A DNA stretch of 64,000 nt, taken from NCBI RefSeq assembly GCF_901875635.1, contig NZ_CABFMN010000011.1, positions 46,740 through 110,739 on the forward strand, in the 5' to 3' direction. Below are positions 28,903-38,064 of this stretch, in pieces. The stretch is from Xylophilus ampelinus. Its GTDB lineage: Bacteria; Pseudomonadota; Gammaproteobacteria; Burkholderiales; Burkholderiaceae_C. Positions within the stretch are counted from its first letter, which is position 1; each line of letters starts with the position of its first letter. The position numbers and the translations under genes were made by a program. The notes under the pieces were generated by a model. The model was not told where the DNA came from and ran no database searches. It worked only from the letters and a program-made list of their open reading frames with translations.

Positions 28903-29724
28903 TCAAGCCAGCTGGCGCTGCACCGTCGGTGTCTCGGGCACCGGGTAACCGGCGGCGCCGAAGGTGTCGACGATCGCCTTGTGGGTGTCGAAGTACACCT
29001 GCCAGTAGTGGTCGGTGTGGGTGTAGGGGCGCACGGCCAGCAGCGGGCCCTCGGGTGTGAACTGGAGGATCTCGATGTCCGGCGGCGGCGTGGTCGCCAC
29101 GTTCGGGATCGCGGCCACGGCGGTCTTCAGGCGGGCGATCGCGTCCTTCACGTCGACGCTGTTCGCCACCTTCGCGGTGGTGTCGACACGGCGATACGCC
29201 AGCGTGCTGAAGTTCTGGATGGTGCCCGACAGCACGCTGTTGTTGCCGATGGTGGCGATGACGTTGTCCGGCAGGATGAGCGTGGTGCCGAACAGGCCCA
29301 GTTCCTTCACCGTGCCGCTCACGCCGGCCACTGTGACGAAATCGCCCACCTGGTAGGGCCGCAGCACCTGCAGGAACACGCCGGCGGCGAAGTGCGTCAG
29401 CAGTCCGCCCCAGGCCGTGCCGATGGCCAGGCCCGCGCCGGCCAGCAGGGCGGCGAAGGAGGTGGTCTTGACGCCGAACATCTCCAGCAGCGCGAGGATG
29501 AGCGCGACGTTCAGGGCCACGCTCAGGATCGACATCAGGTAGTTGGTCAGCGTCGGGTCCAGCGAGCGTCCCCGGTGGAGCGCAGTGGCCGCCATCCGCA
29601 GCGCCATGCGGATCAGCCAGCGGCCGACGATCCAGGCGGCGATGGCGCCCAGGACCTTGAGGCCAAAATCGACACCTTGGGTCGTGACGAAGGCCCAGGC
29701 TGCGGCGGCATTGACGTGTTCCAT
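28903..29724 (-). CDS. MscS-family mechanosensitive channel
   Basis: A 273-residue small-conductance channel. Three membrane helices fill the first 110 residues. The pore helix reads LLAGAGLAIGTAWGGLLTHF, followed by VLRPYQVGDFVTVAG and FGTTLILPDN of the beta domain, then a C-terminal alpha/beta domain. Size and order match E. coli MscS. It is divergent from the glycosylase gene with a 29-nt gap. Confidence 0.93.
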   Translation of the reverse strand: MEHVNAAAAWAFVTTQGVDFGLKVLGAIAAWIVGRWLIRMALRMAATALHRGRSLDPTLTNYLMSILSVALNVALILALLEMFGVKTTSFAALLAGAGLAIGTAWGGLLTHFAAGVFLQVLRPYQVGDFVTVAGVSGTVKELGLFGTTLILPDNVIATIGNNSVLSGTIQNFSTLAYRRVDTTAKVANSVDVKDAIARLKTAVAAIPNVATTPPPDIEILQFTPEGPLLAVRPYTHTDHYWQVYFDTHKAIVDTFGAAGYPVPETPTVQRQLA

Positions 29725-29753
29725 GCTGCTTCCCTTCTTCTTGTTCCGAAGCG

Positions 29754-30284
29754 ATGACGCGATCCCCTGAAGCCGGCCCCGGCGACACGCCCCTGCTCGA
29801 AGGCCTGCCGCCGGTGGTCGGCGAGCGCACGGCGCTGCTGGTGCTCGGCAGCTTCCCCAGCGCCCGCTCCCTCGCGGCGCGGCAGTATTATGCGCACCCG
29901 CAAAACCAGTTCTGGAAAATCTTGCAAGCCATTTGGCCCGCCAAGCCGCTCCCCACGGGCGCGGACAGCTATCAAAAACGTAGCGAGTGGCTGCTCGAAC
30001 GCGGGCTCGGCCTGTGGGACGTGTACGCCCGCTGCCGCCGTGCCGGCAGCCTGGATTCGGCGATCCGCGATGCCGAAGTCAACGACATCGCCGCTCTGCA
30101 CCTGCCGCGCCTGTCGGCCATCGTCCACAACGGGGGCGAGAGCCATCGCCATGCGCGCCACACGCAGGCGCTGGGCGTACCCGTGTACAAACTGCCCTCC
30201 ACCAGTCCGGCCAACGCGGCTTGGTCCTTCGCGCGCAAGCTCGACGCCTGGCGCGCGGTGATGTCGGCGCACGGGCTGGCCTGA
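29754..30284 (+). CDS. DNA-deoxyinosine/uracil glycosylase-superfamily protein
   Basis: A 176-residue protein with the motifs LVLGSFPSARS, YYAHPQNQFWKIL and LPSTSPANA, as in deoxyinosine glycosylases of the uracil-DNA glycosylase superfamily. These remove hypoxanthine or uracil from DNA. Residues about 55-77 (LQAIWPAKPLPTGADSYQ and following) are encoded by repeat copy E, in frame. The stop overlaps the ATG of the next gene by one base. Confidence 0.82.
   Translation: MTRSPEAGPGDTPLLEGLPPVVGERTALLVLGSFPSARSLAARQYYAHPQNQFWKILQAIWPAKPLPTGADSYQKRSEWLLERGLGLWDVYARCRRAGSLDSAIRDAEVNDIAALHLPRLSAIVHNGGESHRHARHTQALGVPVYKLPSTSPANAAWSFARKLDAWRAVMSAHGLA
29919..29984 (-). repeat. two-hairpin dispersed repeat, copy E (inside glycosylase gene)
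   Basis: The order on the minus strand is GTAGC/GCTAT hairpin (29968-29984), GC-rich arm (CACGGGCGCG...) and then the AAATGGCTTGCAAG-like tail. It lies fully within the glycosylase frame. Confidence 0.65.
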
Positions 30285-31039
30285 TGGTGCGCCGCACGCC
30301 CGACCTGCCCGAGGTCAACTTCTCCGACTGGGGCGACACCCGCTACCTGCACCTTGGTACCGAATGGATCCAGGGCTCGATGCGGCTGGACGCGCCCTAC
30401 GAGATCGAGCTGGAGTACGTGCAGCGCATGATGGCCTGGCTCCTCTTCGTGGAGCCCGCCAGCGTTGCGCAGCGCCATGCGATGCAGCTAGGCCTGGGCG
30501 CGGCGGCGCTGACGAAGTTCTGCCGCAAGCAGCTGCGCATGCGCACCACGGCCGTCGAACTCAACCCGCAGGTGCTGGCCGCCTGCCGCGGCTGGTTCAA
30601 GCTGCCGCCGGACGACGCCAAGCTGCGGGTGGTGATCGCCGACGCGGCCGAGGAAATCCGGCGCGCCGAATGGCAGGGCACGGTGGACGCCCTGCAGGTG
30701 GACCTGTACGACCACGAGGCCGCGGCGCCCGTGCTCGACAGCGAGGATTTCTACGCCGATTGCCGGCGCCTGCTCACCGAGGACGGCTGCATGACGGTCA
30801 ACCTCTTCGGCCGCTCGTCGAGCTACGAGCGCAGCCTGGAGAAGATCGGCGCCGCCTTCGGCACCGAATCGCTCTGGGCCTTCAGGCCCACCCGCGAGGG
30901 CAACACGGTCGTCCTGGCGCAGCGCAATGCACAACGCCCGAAACGCGAGCGCCTTGCCGAGCAGGCCCAAAGCATCCAGACTCGCTGGGGTCTGCCTGCG
31001 CCCAAATGGCTGCGGGTCTTCAAACCGGTTTCCTCATGA
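30284..31039 (+). CDS. spermidine-synthase-like methyltransferase-fold protein
   Basis: A 251-residue Rossmann-fold protein related to spermidine synthase (SpeE). The SAM-like loop reads MQLGLGAAALTKFC, and TAVELNPQVLAACRGWF and VDALQVDLYDHEAA follow. Classic SpeE signatures are not all present, so aminopropyl transfer is uncertain and a different role is possible. The start ATG shares a base with the glycosylase stop. The GspE gene follows after a GC-rich spacer. Confidence 0.75.
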   Translation: MVRRTPDLPEVNFSDWGDTRYLHLGTEWIQGSMRLDAPYEIELEYVQRMMAWLLFVEPASVAQRHAMQLGLGAAALTKFCRKQLRMRTTAVELNPQVLAACRGWFKLPPDDAKLRVVIADAAEEIRRAEWQGTVDALQVDLYDHEAAAPVLDSEDFYADCRRLLTEDGCMTVNLFGRSSSYERSLEKIGAAFGTESLWAFRPTREGNTVVLAQRNAQRPKRERLAEQAQSIQTRWGLPAPKWLRVFKPVSS

Positions 31040-31094
31040 GCCCCCGCCCGGCCGCTCCGAAGGGGCTCGCACCGCAGGCGAAGCCGAAGGTATC
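31040..31094 (+). repeat. intergenic GC-rich element before gspE-like gene
   Basis: CCCGCCCGGCCGCTCCGAAG, GGGCTCGCACCGCAGGCGAAGCC and a short tail ending TATCTTA fill the gap exactly. The sequence looks like a dispersed element of this lineage, but no second copy was found in the window. Confidence 0.3.
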
Positions 31095-31097
31095 TTA

Positions 31098-32894
31098 ATG
31101 AGCGCTGTTCCCGCTTCCACCACCGCCGGCCGATCTGCCCCGCAGCCCGAAGGCCCGCTGCAGCTGCGCGCCGTGATCGAGTGGCTGGCGCGCGACGGCG
31201 TGATCTCGCCCACCGAGGCGCAGCGCACCATCGCCCGCTGCGCGCAGGCCGAGAGCCGGCAGCACCCGCTGGTGCGCCTGGCCAACGTGGCGATGACACG
31301 CGAGTCCGACGGCAAACCGCTGGACCTGGAGGCGCTCACGCAATGGCTGGCCGGCCGCGCGGGCCTGGCCTACCTGCGCGTCGACCCACTCAAGGTCGAC
31401 GTGGGCAAGGTGGCCGACACCATGAGCGCCGCCTACGCCGAGCGCCACAAGGTGCTGCCGGTGCAGGTGACCGCCTCCGAAGTCGTCGTGGCGACCGCCG
31501 AGCCCTTCCTCACCGACTGGATCTCCGAGGTGGAGCGCCAGTCGCGCCGCAGCGTGCGCCGCGTGGTCGCCAACCCGACCGACATCCAGCGCTACACGGC
31601 CGAGTTCTTCGCCCTGGCCAAGTCGGTGCGCGCGGCGCAGAAGGCCGGCGGCGGCAACAACGCCGCGAGCTTCGAACAGCTCGTCGAGCTGGGCAAGAGC
31701 AACAAGCAGCTCGACGCCAACGACCAGAGCGTGGTGCAGGTGGTGGACTGGCTGTGGCAGTACGCCTTCGACCAGCGCGCCTCCGACATCCACCTGGAGC
31801 CGCGGCGCGAGCAGGGCGTGATCCGCTTCCGCATCGACGGCGTGCTGCATCCGGCCTACCAGATGCCCCTGGGCGTGATGAGCGCGATGGTCGCGCGCAT
31901 CAAGCTCCTGGGCCGCATGGACGTGGTCGAGAAGCGCCGTCCGCTCGACGGCCGCATCAAGACCCGCAATCAGCGCGGCGACGAAGTCGAAATGCGCTTG
32001 TCGACCCTGCCCACGGCCTTCGGCGAGAAGATGGTGATGCGCATCTTCGATCCCGACACCGCCGTGAAGGACCTCGACGCCCTGGGCTTCCCGCCGCAGG
32101 ACGCGCAGCGCTGGGAGCAGCTGGTCACGCGGCCGCACGGCATCGTGCTCGTCACGGGGCCGACGGGATCGGGCAAGACCACCACGCTGTACTCCACCCT
32201 CAAGCGCGTGGCGACGGAGGAAGTCAACGTCAGCACGGTGGAAGACCCGATCGAGATGATCGAGCCTTCCTTCAACCAGACGCAGGTGCAGCCGCAGCTG
32301 GACTTCGGCTTCACCGAAGGGCTGCGCGCGCTGATGCGGCAGGACCCGGACGTGATCATGGTGGGCGAAATCCGAGACCTCGATACCGCCGAGATGGCGG
32401 TGCAGGCCGCGCTCACCGGGCACCTGGTGTTCAGCACCCTGCACACCAACGACGCGCCCAGTGCCACCACCCGCCTGATGGAGCTGGGCGTGCCGGCCTA
32501 CCTCATCAACGCCACGCTGCTGGGCGTGCTGGCGCAGCGGCTGGTGCGCACGCTGTGCCCGCTGTGCAAGCAGCCCGACGACAGCGTCACCCGCGAGCAG
32601 CTGGGCGAGGTGGTCGCGCCCTGGAAGATCACCGGGCATGTGAGCGCCTACAAGCCGGTGGGCTGCGTCGACTGCCGCATGACGGGCTTTCGGGGCCGCA
32701 TGGGGCTGTACGAGCTGCTTACCGTCAGCGAGTCTTTCAAGGGCCTGCTGAACAAGGCGCCCAGCATCGACGCCCTGCGCCGCCAGGGCATGGCCGACGG
32801 CATGCGCCCGCTGCGCCTGGCCGGCGTGCTGCGCGTGGCCGAGGGCCTGACCACGCTCGACGAAGTGCTGAGCGCCACCCCGCCGCTCGACTAG
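31098..32894 (+). CDS. GspE/PulE/PilB-type secretion or pilus ATPase
   Basis: A 598-residue hexameric ATPase. The N-terminal domain (about 25-170) is of the GspE-II type. The ATPase domain has Walker A VTGPTGSGKTTT, an Asp box, Walker B PDVIMVGEIRD and the His box LVFSTLHTND. The tetracysteine zinc motif is complete (CPLC ... CVDC). No gspF, pilC, pilin or peptidase gene lies nearby, so it is an orphan that must serve a distant type IV pilus or type II secretion system. Confidence 0.9.
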   Translation: MSAVPASTTAGRSAPQPEGPLQLRAVIEWLARDGVISPTEAQRTIARCAQAESRQHPLVRLANVAMTRESDGKPLDLEALTQWLAGRAGLAYLRVDPLKVDVGKVADTMSAAYAERHKVLPVQVTASEVVVATAEPFLTDWISEVERQSRRSVRRVVANPTDIQRYTAEFFALAKSVRAAQKAGGGNNAASFEQLVELGKSNKQLDANDQSVVQVVDWLWQYAFDQRASDIHLEPRREQGVIRFRIDGVLHPAYQMPLGVMSAMVARIKLLGRMDVVEKRRPLDGRIKTRNQRGDEVEMRLSTLPTAFGEKMVMRIFDPDTAVKDLDALGFPPQDAQRWEQLVTRPHGIVLVTGPTGSGKTTTLYSTLKRVATEEVNVSTVEDPIEMIEPSFNQTQVQPQLDFGFTEGLRALMRQDPDVIMVGEIRDLDTAEMAVQAALTGHLVFSTLHTNDAPSATTRLMELGVPAYLINATLLGVLAQRLVRTLCPLCKQPDDSVTREQLGEVVAPWKITGHVSAYKPVGCVDCRMTGFRGRMGLYELLTVSESFKGLLNKAPSIDALRRQGMADGMRPLRLAGVLRVAEGLTTLDEVLSATPPLD

Positions 32895-32960
32895 CATCGC
32901 CCGCCCCACGACCCGCACCACGCGGGTGCAGCCTGGGGTTTCCCGAAGGGTTTTCCCTGA

Positions 32961-32976
32961 TCCACCGCTAGGTGGA
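32961..32976. promoter_or_regulatory. inverted repeat upstream of tctBA
   Basis: TCCACC and GGTGGA flank GCTA, 70 nt before the tctB start. It could be an operator or a small hairpin. No regulator gene is adjacent. Confidence 0.3.
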
Positions 32977-33045
32977 ATCCACATCGAAGCTGACCGTTGG
33001 CTGACCAACAATCCGCCGGTCTGTTTTCGTATCAGGAGACCGTTC

Positions 33046-33534
33046 GTGAAACTCAAAAGTCAGAAAGACTTTTTCTCGGGCCTGATGTTCACGCTGGTGG
33101 GCATCGGCTTCGCCTGGGGGGCGACCACCTACAACGTGGGCACAGGGGCGCGCATGGGGCCGGGGTACTTCCCGCTCGTGCTGGGCATCCTGCTGGCCAT
33201 CCTCGGTGGCGGCGTGATCCTGGGCTCGCTGGTCGTCGAGACCGAAGACGGCGAGCGCGTCGGCAAGATCGCCTGGAGGCCGCTGGTCATGATCATCCTG
33301 GCCAACCTGATGTTCGGCGTGCTGCTCGGCGGCCTGCCCAGCATCGGCCTGCCGGCCATGGGTCTGGTGATCGCCATCTATGCGCTGACCATCATCGCCT
33401 CGGCGGCCGGCCAGCACTTCTCGCTGAAGGCGTCACTGATCCTGGGGACCATCCTGGCGATCGGCAGCTACCTCACCTTCATCGTCGGCCTGAAGCTTCA
33501 GTTCCAGGTCTGGCCCACCTTCATCACGGGCTGA
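33046..33534 (+). CDS. tripartite tricarboxylate transporter small subunit TctB
   Basis: A 162-residue membrane protein with four hydrophobic segments and the family-typical early motif GARMGPGYFPLVLG. TctB is the small, poorly conserved membrane part of a Bug-dependent secondary transporter. The start is GTG with a CAGGAG ribosome-binding site. tctA follows 14 nt later. Unusually, no tctC precedes it. Confidence 0.87.
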   Translation: MKLKSQKDFFSGLMFTLVGIGFAWGATTYNVGTGARMGPGYFPLVLGILLAILGGGVILGSLVVETEDGERVGKIAWRPLVMIILANLMFGVLLGGLPSIGLPAMGLVIAIYALTIIASAAGQHFSLKASLILGTILAIGSYLTFIVGLKLQFQVWPTFITG

Positions 33535-33548
33535 TCGGAACCTTCACC

Positions 33549-35060
33549 ATGGATCTCATTGCCAATCTCTCCCTGGGGTTCGGTGCGGCCTTCACGCTGC
33601 AGAACCTGATCTACGCCTTCGTCGGCTGTCTGCTGGGCACGCTGATCGGCGTGCTGCCGGGCATCGGTCCGGTCGCCACCATCGCCATGCTGCTGCCGGC
33701 CACTTACGCGCTGCCGCCGGTGGCCGCCCTCATCATGCTGGCCGGCATCTACTACGGCTCGCAGTATGGTGGTTCGACCACCGCCATCCTGGTCAACCTG
33801 CCAGGCGAATCGGCCTCGGTCGTCACGGTGATCGACGGCCACCAGATGGCCAAGCAGGGCAGGGGAGGAGCGGCACTTGCGGCCGCCGGCCTGGGTTCCT
33901 TCTTCGCCGGCTGCGTGGGCACGCTGATCCTGGCCGCCTTCGCGCCGCCGCTCACCGAACTGGCCTTCAAGTTCGGCCCGGCCGAGTACTTCAGCCTCAT
34001 GGTGCTGGGCCTGATCGGCGCCGTGGTGCTGGCCTCCGGCTCGCTGCTCAAGGCGATCTGCATGATCGTGCTGGGCCTGCTGATGGGCCTGGTGGGCACC
34101 GACGTCAATTCCGGCGTGGCACGCTATTCCTTCGACATCCCCGAACTCACCGACGGCATCGGCTTCATCGCCATCGCCATGGGCGTGTTCGGCTACGGCG
34201 AGATCATCGCCAACCTGTCCAAGCCCGAGGAAGAGCGCGAAGGCCACATCGCCAAGCTGCACGGCCTGTGGCCCACGAAGGAAGACTTCAAGAACATGAC
34301 GCCTGCCGTGCTGCGCGGCACGGCGCTGGGCTCGGCCCTGGGCATCCTGCCCGGCGGCGGTGCACTGCTGTCCTCCTTCGCCTCGTACACGATGGAGAAG
34401 AAGCTCAAGCTCAAGCCCGGCGAGATTCCGTTCGGCAAGGGCAACATCCGCGGTGTCGCAGGTCCCGAGTCGGCCAACAACGCCGGCGCGCAGACCTCCT
34501 TCATCCCGCTGCTGACGCTGGGCATTCCGCCCAACCCGGTGATGGCGCTGATGGTCGGTGCGATGACCATCCACAACATCCAGCCCGGCCCGCAGGTGAT
34601 GACCAGCAACCCCGAGCTGTTCTGGGGCCTGATCGCCTCGATGTGGATCGGCAACCTGATGCTGATCGTGCTGAACCTGCCGTTGATCGGCATGTGGATC
34701 AAGCTGCTGACCATCCCCTACAAGTGGCTGTTCCCGTCCATCGTGCTGTTCTGCGCGATCGGCGTGTACTCCACCAACAACAACACCTTCGACGTGTGGA
34801 TGGTGGGCATCTTCGGCGTGGTGGGCTACATGTTCATCAAGCTGGGATGCGAGCCGGCGCCGCTGCTGCTGGGCTTCATCCTGGGGCCGATGATGGAAGA
34901 GAACCTGCGGCGCGCGCTGCTGCTTTCGCGCGGCGACTGGTCGGTCCTGGTCACGCGGCCCATCTCGGCCGGCCTGCTGGTCGCGGCGGCGCTGCTGATC
35001 GTGATCGTGCTGCTGCCTTCGGTGAAGTCCAAACGCGAAGAGGCCTTCGTCGAGGAATGA
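33549..35060 (+). CDS. tripartite tricarboxylate transporter permease TctA
   Basis: A 503-residue permease with about twelve membrane segments. Conserved blocks include LIGVLPGIGPVATIAMLLP, YYGSQYGGSTTAILVNLPGE and GPESANNA. It carries a substrate delivered by a periplasmic Bug protein, using an ion gradient. A strong terminator follows, which separates it from the Bug gene at 35269. Confidence 0.93.
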   Translation: MDLIANLSLGFGAAFTLQNLIYAFVGCLLGTLIGVLPGIGPVATIAMLLPATYALPPVAALIMLAGIYYGSQYGGSTTAILVNLPGESASVVTVIDGHQMAKQGRGGAALAAAGLGSFFAGCVGTLILAAFAPPLTELAFKFGPAEYFSLMVLGLIGAVVLASGSLLKAICMIVLGLLMGLVGTDVNSGVARYSFDIPELTDGIGFIAIAMGVFGYGEIIANLSKPEEEREGHIAKLHGLWPTKEDFKNMTPAVLRGTALGSALGILPGGGALLSSFASYTMEKKLKLKPGEIPFGKGNIRGVAGPESANNAGAQTSFIPLLTLGIPPNPVMALMVGAMTIHNIQPGPQVMTSNPELFWGLIASMWIGNLMLIVLNLPLIGMWIKLLTIPYKWLFPSIVLFCAIGVYSTNNNTFDVWMVGIFGVVGYMFIKLGCEPAPLLLGFILGPMMEENLRRALLLSRGDWSVLVTRPISAGLLVAAALLIVIVLLPSVKSKREEAFVEE

Positions 35061-35083
35061 GCGAGGCCTCGGGCCACTGAACG

Positions 35084-35109
35084 AAACGGCACCTTCGGGT
35101 GCCGTTTTT
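35084..35109 (+). terminator. terminator after tctBA
   Basis: AAACGGCACC, a TTCG tetraloop and GGTGCCGTTTTTC form a clear rho-independent terminator just before the regulated Bug gene. Confidence 0.88.
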
Positions 35110-35127
35110 CTTTGGGCGCGGCCCATG

Positions 35128-35172
35128 ATATTGATGCGCTGAAATCATGGATTCATCAGATAAATCCATTTC
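35128..35172. promoter_or_regulatory. LysR-type operator candidate upstream of Bug gene
   Basis: A 23-bp near-palindrome at 35147-35169 has perfect ATGGATT/AATCCAT arms and only one mismatched pair inside, and it contains a T-N11-A core. The right half and flanks closely match the LysR/BASS intergenic segment at 44312-44351. Confidence 0.6.
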
Positions 35173-35268
35173 CTTCCGGGCCGCGTTCGCGCTCCAATCG
35201 GCGCCGGTACGGCGCGTGCAGGGGGTTCCTGCCACTCTGGCGCCTCCAATCCTCTCGCGCAACTTCCC

Positions 35269-36234
35269 ATGCAACGCAGACACCTGATGCTGGCCGCCGC
35301 GGCCGGCGCCCTCACCGCCGCGGGCGCCCAGGCCCAGGCCTGGCCTGCCCGGCCGATCCGCCTGGTCGTGCCCTTCCCGGCCGGCGGTGCCACCGACCTG
35401 TTCGCGCGCACGCTGTCGCAGAAGATGGGCGAGAAGCTCGGCACCACCCTGGTGGTCGACAACAAGCCCGGCGCCGGCGGCGCCATCGGCTCGGACCTCG
35501 CCGCCAAGGCGGCGCCCGATGGCTACACGCTGTTGTTGGCGACCACCAGTACGCATTCGATCGGCCCGTCGATCAACCCCAGGCTGCCCTACGACACGGT
35601 GCGCGACTTCACGCCCATCGGCCACGTGGGCGATGCGCCCAGCATCATGCTGGTGCCCGTCGACTCGCCGGCGAAGACGGTGCGCGAGTGGATCGAGTAC
35701 GCGAAGAAGAACCCCGGCAAGCTGAACTACGCCTCGAGTGGCAACGGCACGATCGTGCAGCTGACGGCCGAGCTCTTCAAGGCGATGGCCGGCGTGTTCG
35801 TCACGCACATTCCCTACAAGGGCACGGCGCTCGCCATGCCCGACCTCATGAGCGGCAAGGTCGACGTGCTCTTCGACTCGCTGCCCACCGGCCTGCCCTT
35901 CGTGCGTGACGGGCGGCTGCGCGCGCTGGCCGTCACCTCGGCCAAGCGCAGCCCGCTCGCGCCCGACCTGCCGCCGGTGGCCGACACGCTGCCGGGCTTC
36001 GAGTCGACGACCTGGTTCGGCCTGTACGGCCCCAAGGGGCTGCCGCCGGAGCTGGTGACGCGCGTCAACGCCGCCGCCAACCAGGCGATGAGCGACCCGG
36101 AGCTGCGCGAGAAGCTGGCCAAGCTCGGCATCGAGCCCGCCACTGGCACGCCGGCGCAGTTCGCCCAGCTGGTGGCGCAGGACGCCGCCAAATGGAAGAA
36201 GATCATCGTCGAGCGCAAGATCACCGGCGACTGA
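35269..36234 (+). CDS. Bug-family periplasmic solute-binding protein (TctC-like)
   Basis: A 321-residue binding protein with a signal peptide (cleavage near GAQAQA, about 26). The family signature WPARPIRLVVPFPAGGATDL starts the mature part, and KAAPDGYTLLLATTSTHSIG follows. Bug proteins bind carboxylates and feed TctAB permeases. It may supply the tctBA pair encoded upstream, although a terminator separates them. Its own upstream region carries a LysR-type palindrome. A gamma-glutamyltransferase-family gene follows 43 nt downstream, probably in the same transcript. Confidence 0.93.
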   Translation: MQRRHLMLAAAAGALTAAGAQAQAWPARPIRLVVPFPAGGATDLFARTLSQKMGEKLGTTLVVDNKPGAGGAIGSDLAAKAAPDGYTLLLATTSTHSIGPSINPRLPYDTVRDFTPIGHVGDAPSIMLVPVDSPAKTVREWIEYAKKNPGKLNYASSGNGTIVQLTAELFKAMAGVFVTHIPYKGTALAMPDLMSGKVDVLFDSLPTGLPFVRDGRLRALAVTSAKRSPLAPDLPPVADTLPGFESTTWFGLYGPKGLPPELVTRVNAAANQAMSDPELREKLAKLGIEPATGTPAQFAQLVAQDAAKWKKIIVERKITGD

Positions 36235-36277
36235 TCGCCACCCGCCCCCGCCCACATCCCGTTCCCGCCTCGTCGCC

Positions 36278-37906
36278 ATGAAGCACTTCGACTACGCCAA
36301 CCCCTACCTCTCCACCCGCATCCCGGTGTTCGCCCGCAACGTGGTCTCGACCTCGCACCCGCTGGCGGCGCAGGCCGGCCTGCGCATGCTGCAGCAGGGC
36401 GGCAACGCCGTGGACGCCGCCATCGCCGCCGCTGCCGCGATGACGCTGGTCGAGCCGGTGAGCAACGGCCTGGGCTCGGACGCGTTCTGCATCCTGTGGG
36501 ACGGCCAGCAGCTGCACGGCCTCAACAGCTCGGGCAGCGCGCCGGCGGGTTGGACGCCGGACTACTTCCGCAAGAAGTACGGTGCCGACGCCGCCACGCC
36601 GCCGATGCGCGGCATCGACTCGGTCACCGTGCCCGGCGCGGTGGGCGCATGGGCCGCGATGAGCGAACGCTTCGGCAAGCTTCCCTTCGCCGACCTCATG
36701 GCGCCGGCCATCGAGATCGCCGAGCGCGGCTACCTGGTGCCGCCCGTGGTGCAGCAGAAGTGGGATGCCGCCACGCCGATCCTGAAGGACCAGCCGGGCT
36801 TTGCCGACGCCTTCCTGCCCTGGGGCCGTTCGCCCAAGGTGGGCGAGCTGTTCAAGTTTCCGGCGGCGGCGCGCGCGCTGAAGTCCATCGCGGGCAGCAA
36901 GGGCGAATCCTTCTACCGCGGCGAGATCGCCGCGGCGCTCGAGAAGTTCTCGACCGCGCATGGCGGTAGCCTGAAGGCCAGCGACCTCGCGGCCTGGAAG
37001 CCCGAATGGGTCACGCCGGTCGAGCGCGAGTACCGCGGCTACACGCTGCACGAGATCCCGCCCAACGGTCAGGGCATCGCGGCGCTGATCGCGCTGGGCA
37101 TCCTCTCGCACTTCGACATCGCCGCCCTGCCGGTCGATTCCGTGCAGTCGCAGCACCTGCAGATCGAGGCCATGAAGCTGGCCTTTGCCGACGTGTATCG
37201 CTACGTGGCCGAGCGCGGCGCGATGGAGGTGACGACCGAACAGATGCTGGGCGACGCCTACCTCGCCTCGCGCGCCAAGCTCATCGACCCCACCCGCGCG
37301 CAGGACTTCCAGGCCGGCAACCCAGTCAAGGGCGGCACCATCTACCTCACGGCGGCCGACGAGAACGGCATGATGGTCAGCTTCATCCAGAGCAACTACA
37401 TGGGCTTCGGCTCCGGCTGTGTGGAGCCGACCTTCGGCATCAGCCTTCAGAACCGCGGTCACGGCTTCAGCCTCAAGGACGGCAGCCCGAATGTCGTGGC
37501 GCCGGGCAAGCGGCCTTTCCACACCATCATCCCGGGCTTCCTCACCAAGAAGGGCCAGCCGATCATGAGCTTCGGCGTGATGGGCGGCAACATGCAGCCG
37601 CAAGGGCATCTGCAGACTCTGGTGCGCATGCTCGACTACGGCCAGAACCCGCAGGCGGCCTGCGACGCGCCGCGCTGGCGCTTCAACGCCGGGCGCGCGA
37701 TCAACGTCGAGGCGGCGATGAATCCGGCCACCGTGCAGGGCTTGAAGGACCTGGGCCACGAGGTCGAGGTGATCAACGACTCCTACCAGGACTTCGGCGC
37801 CGGCCAGTTCATCTGGCGCGTGGGCGAGGAGAAGGGCAAGCCCTCCGAGGAGGGCTACGTCATCGCCAGCGACCCGCGGCGGGACGGACTGGCGGCCGGT
37901 TACTGA
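36278..37906 (+). CDS. gamma-glutamyltransferase-family amidohydrolase (YwrD/HpxW-like)
   Basis: A 542-residue Ntn hydrolase precursor. It aligns with the cytoplasmic branch of the family (oxamate amidohydrolase and YwrD types), because no signal peptide is present and the GGNAVDAAIAAAAAM segment starts near residue 45. The self-processing site is GGT with Thr354 as nucleophile, in KGGTIYLTAAD. The MGGNMQPQGH block is also typical. Linked to the Bug gene, it suggests uptake and hydrolysis of an amide or gamma-glutamyl compound. The substrate is inferred only. Confidence 0.87.
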   Translation: MKHFDYANPYLSTRIPVFARNVVSTSHPLAAQAGLRMLQQGGNAVDAAIAAAAAMTLVEPVSNGLGSDAFCILWDGQQLHGLNSSGSAPAGWTPDYFRKKYGADAATPPMRGIDSVTVPGAVGAWAAMSERFGKLPFADLMAPAIEIAERGYLVPPVVQQKWDAATPILKDQPGFADAFLPWGRSPKVGELFKFPAAARALKSIAGSKGESFYRGEIAAALEKFSTAHGGSLKASDLAAWKPEWVTPVEREYRGYTLHEIPPNGQGIAALIALGILSHFDIAALPVDSVQSQHLQIEAMKLAFADVYRYVAERGAMEVTTEQMLGDAYLASRAKLIDPTRAQDFQAGNPVKGGTIYLTAADENGMMVSFIQSNYMGFGSGCVEPTFGISLQNRGHGFSLKDGSPNVVAPGKRPFHTIIPGFLTKKGQPIMSFGVMGGNMQPQGHLQTLVRMLDYGQNPQAACDAPRWRFNAGRAINVEAAMNPATVQGLKDLGHEVEVINDSYQDFGAGQFIWRVGEEKGKPSEEGYVIASDPRRDGLAAGY

Positions 37907-37997
37907 TCCCCGGCGGGGCCGGCCCGCGCCACCGGCGCGCGGGGGCATCGCCGGATGCGTCGGCGCGCGCGCGCCATGCGTGCGAACATCCAGGGCT

Positions 37998-38064
37998 GAC
38001 TTTCAGAATAAAAAGTGCCCGCAACGCCCGTCCTGCCTGCGCAAGCAGCTACGAAATCCATAGC
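37998..38064 (-). repeat. two-hairpin dispersed repeat, copy F (5' end of EamA gene)
   Basis: The hairpin arms are GCTAC (38048-38052) and ATAGC (38060-38064), with the GC arm GCAACGCCCGTCCTGCCTGC and a CTGACTTTCAG tail. The annotated start and first 17 codons of the next gene lie inside it. Confidence 0.75.
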
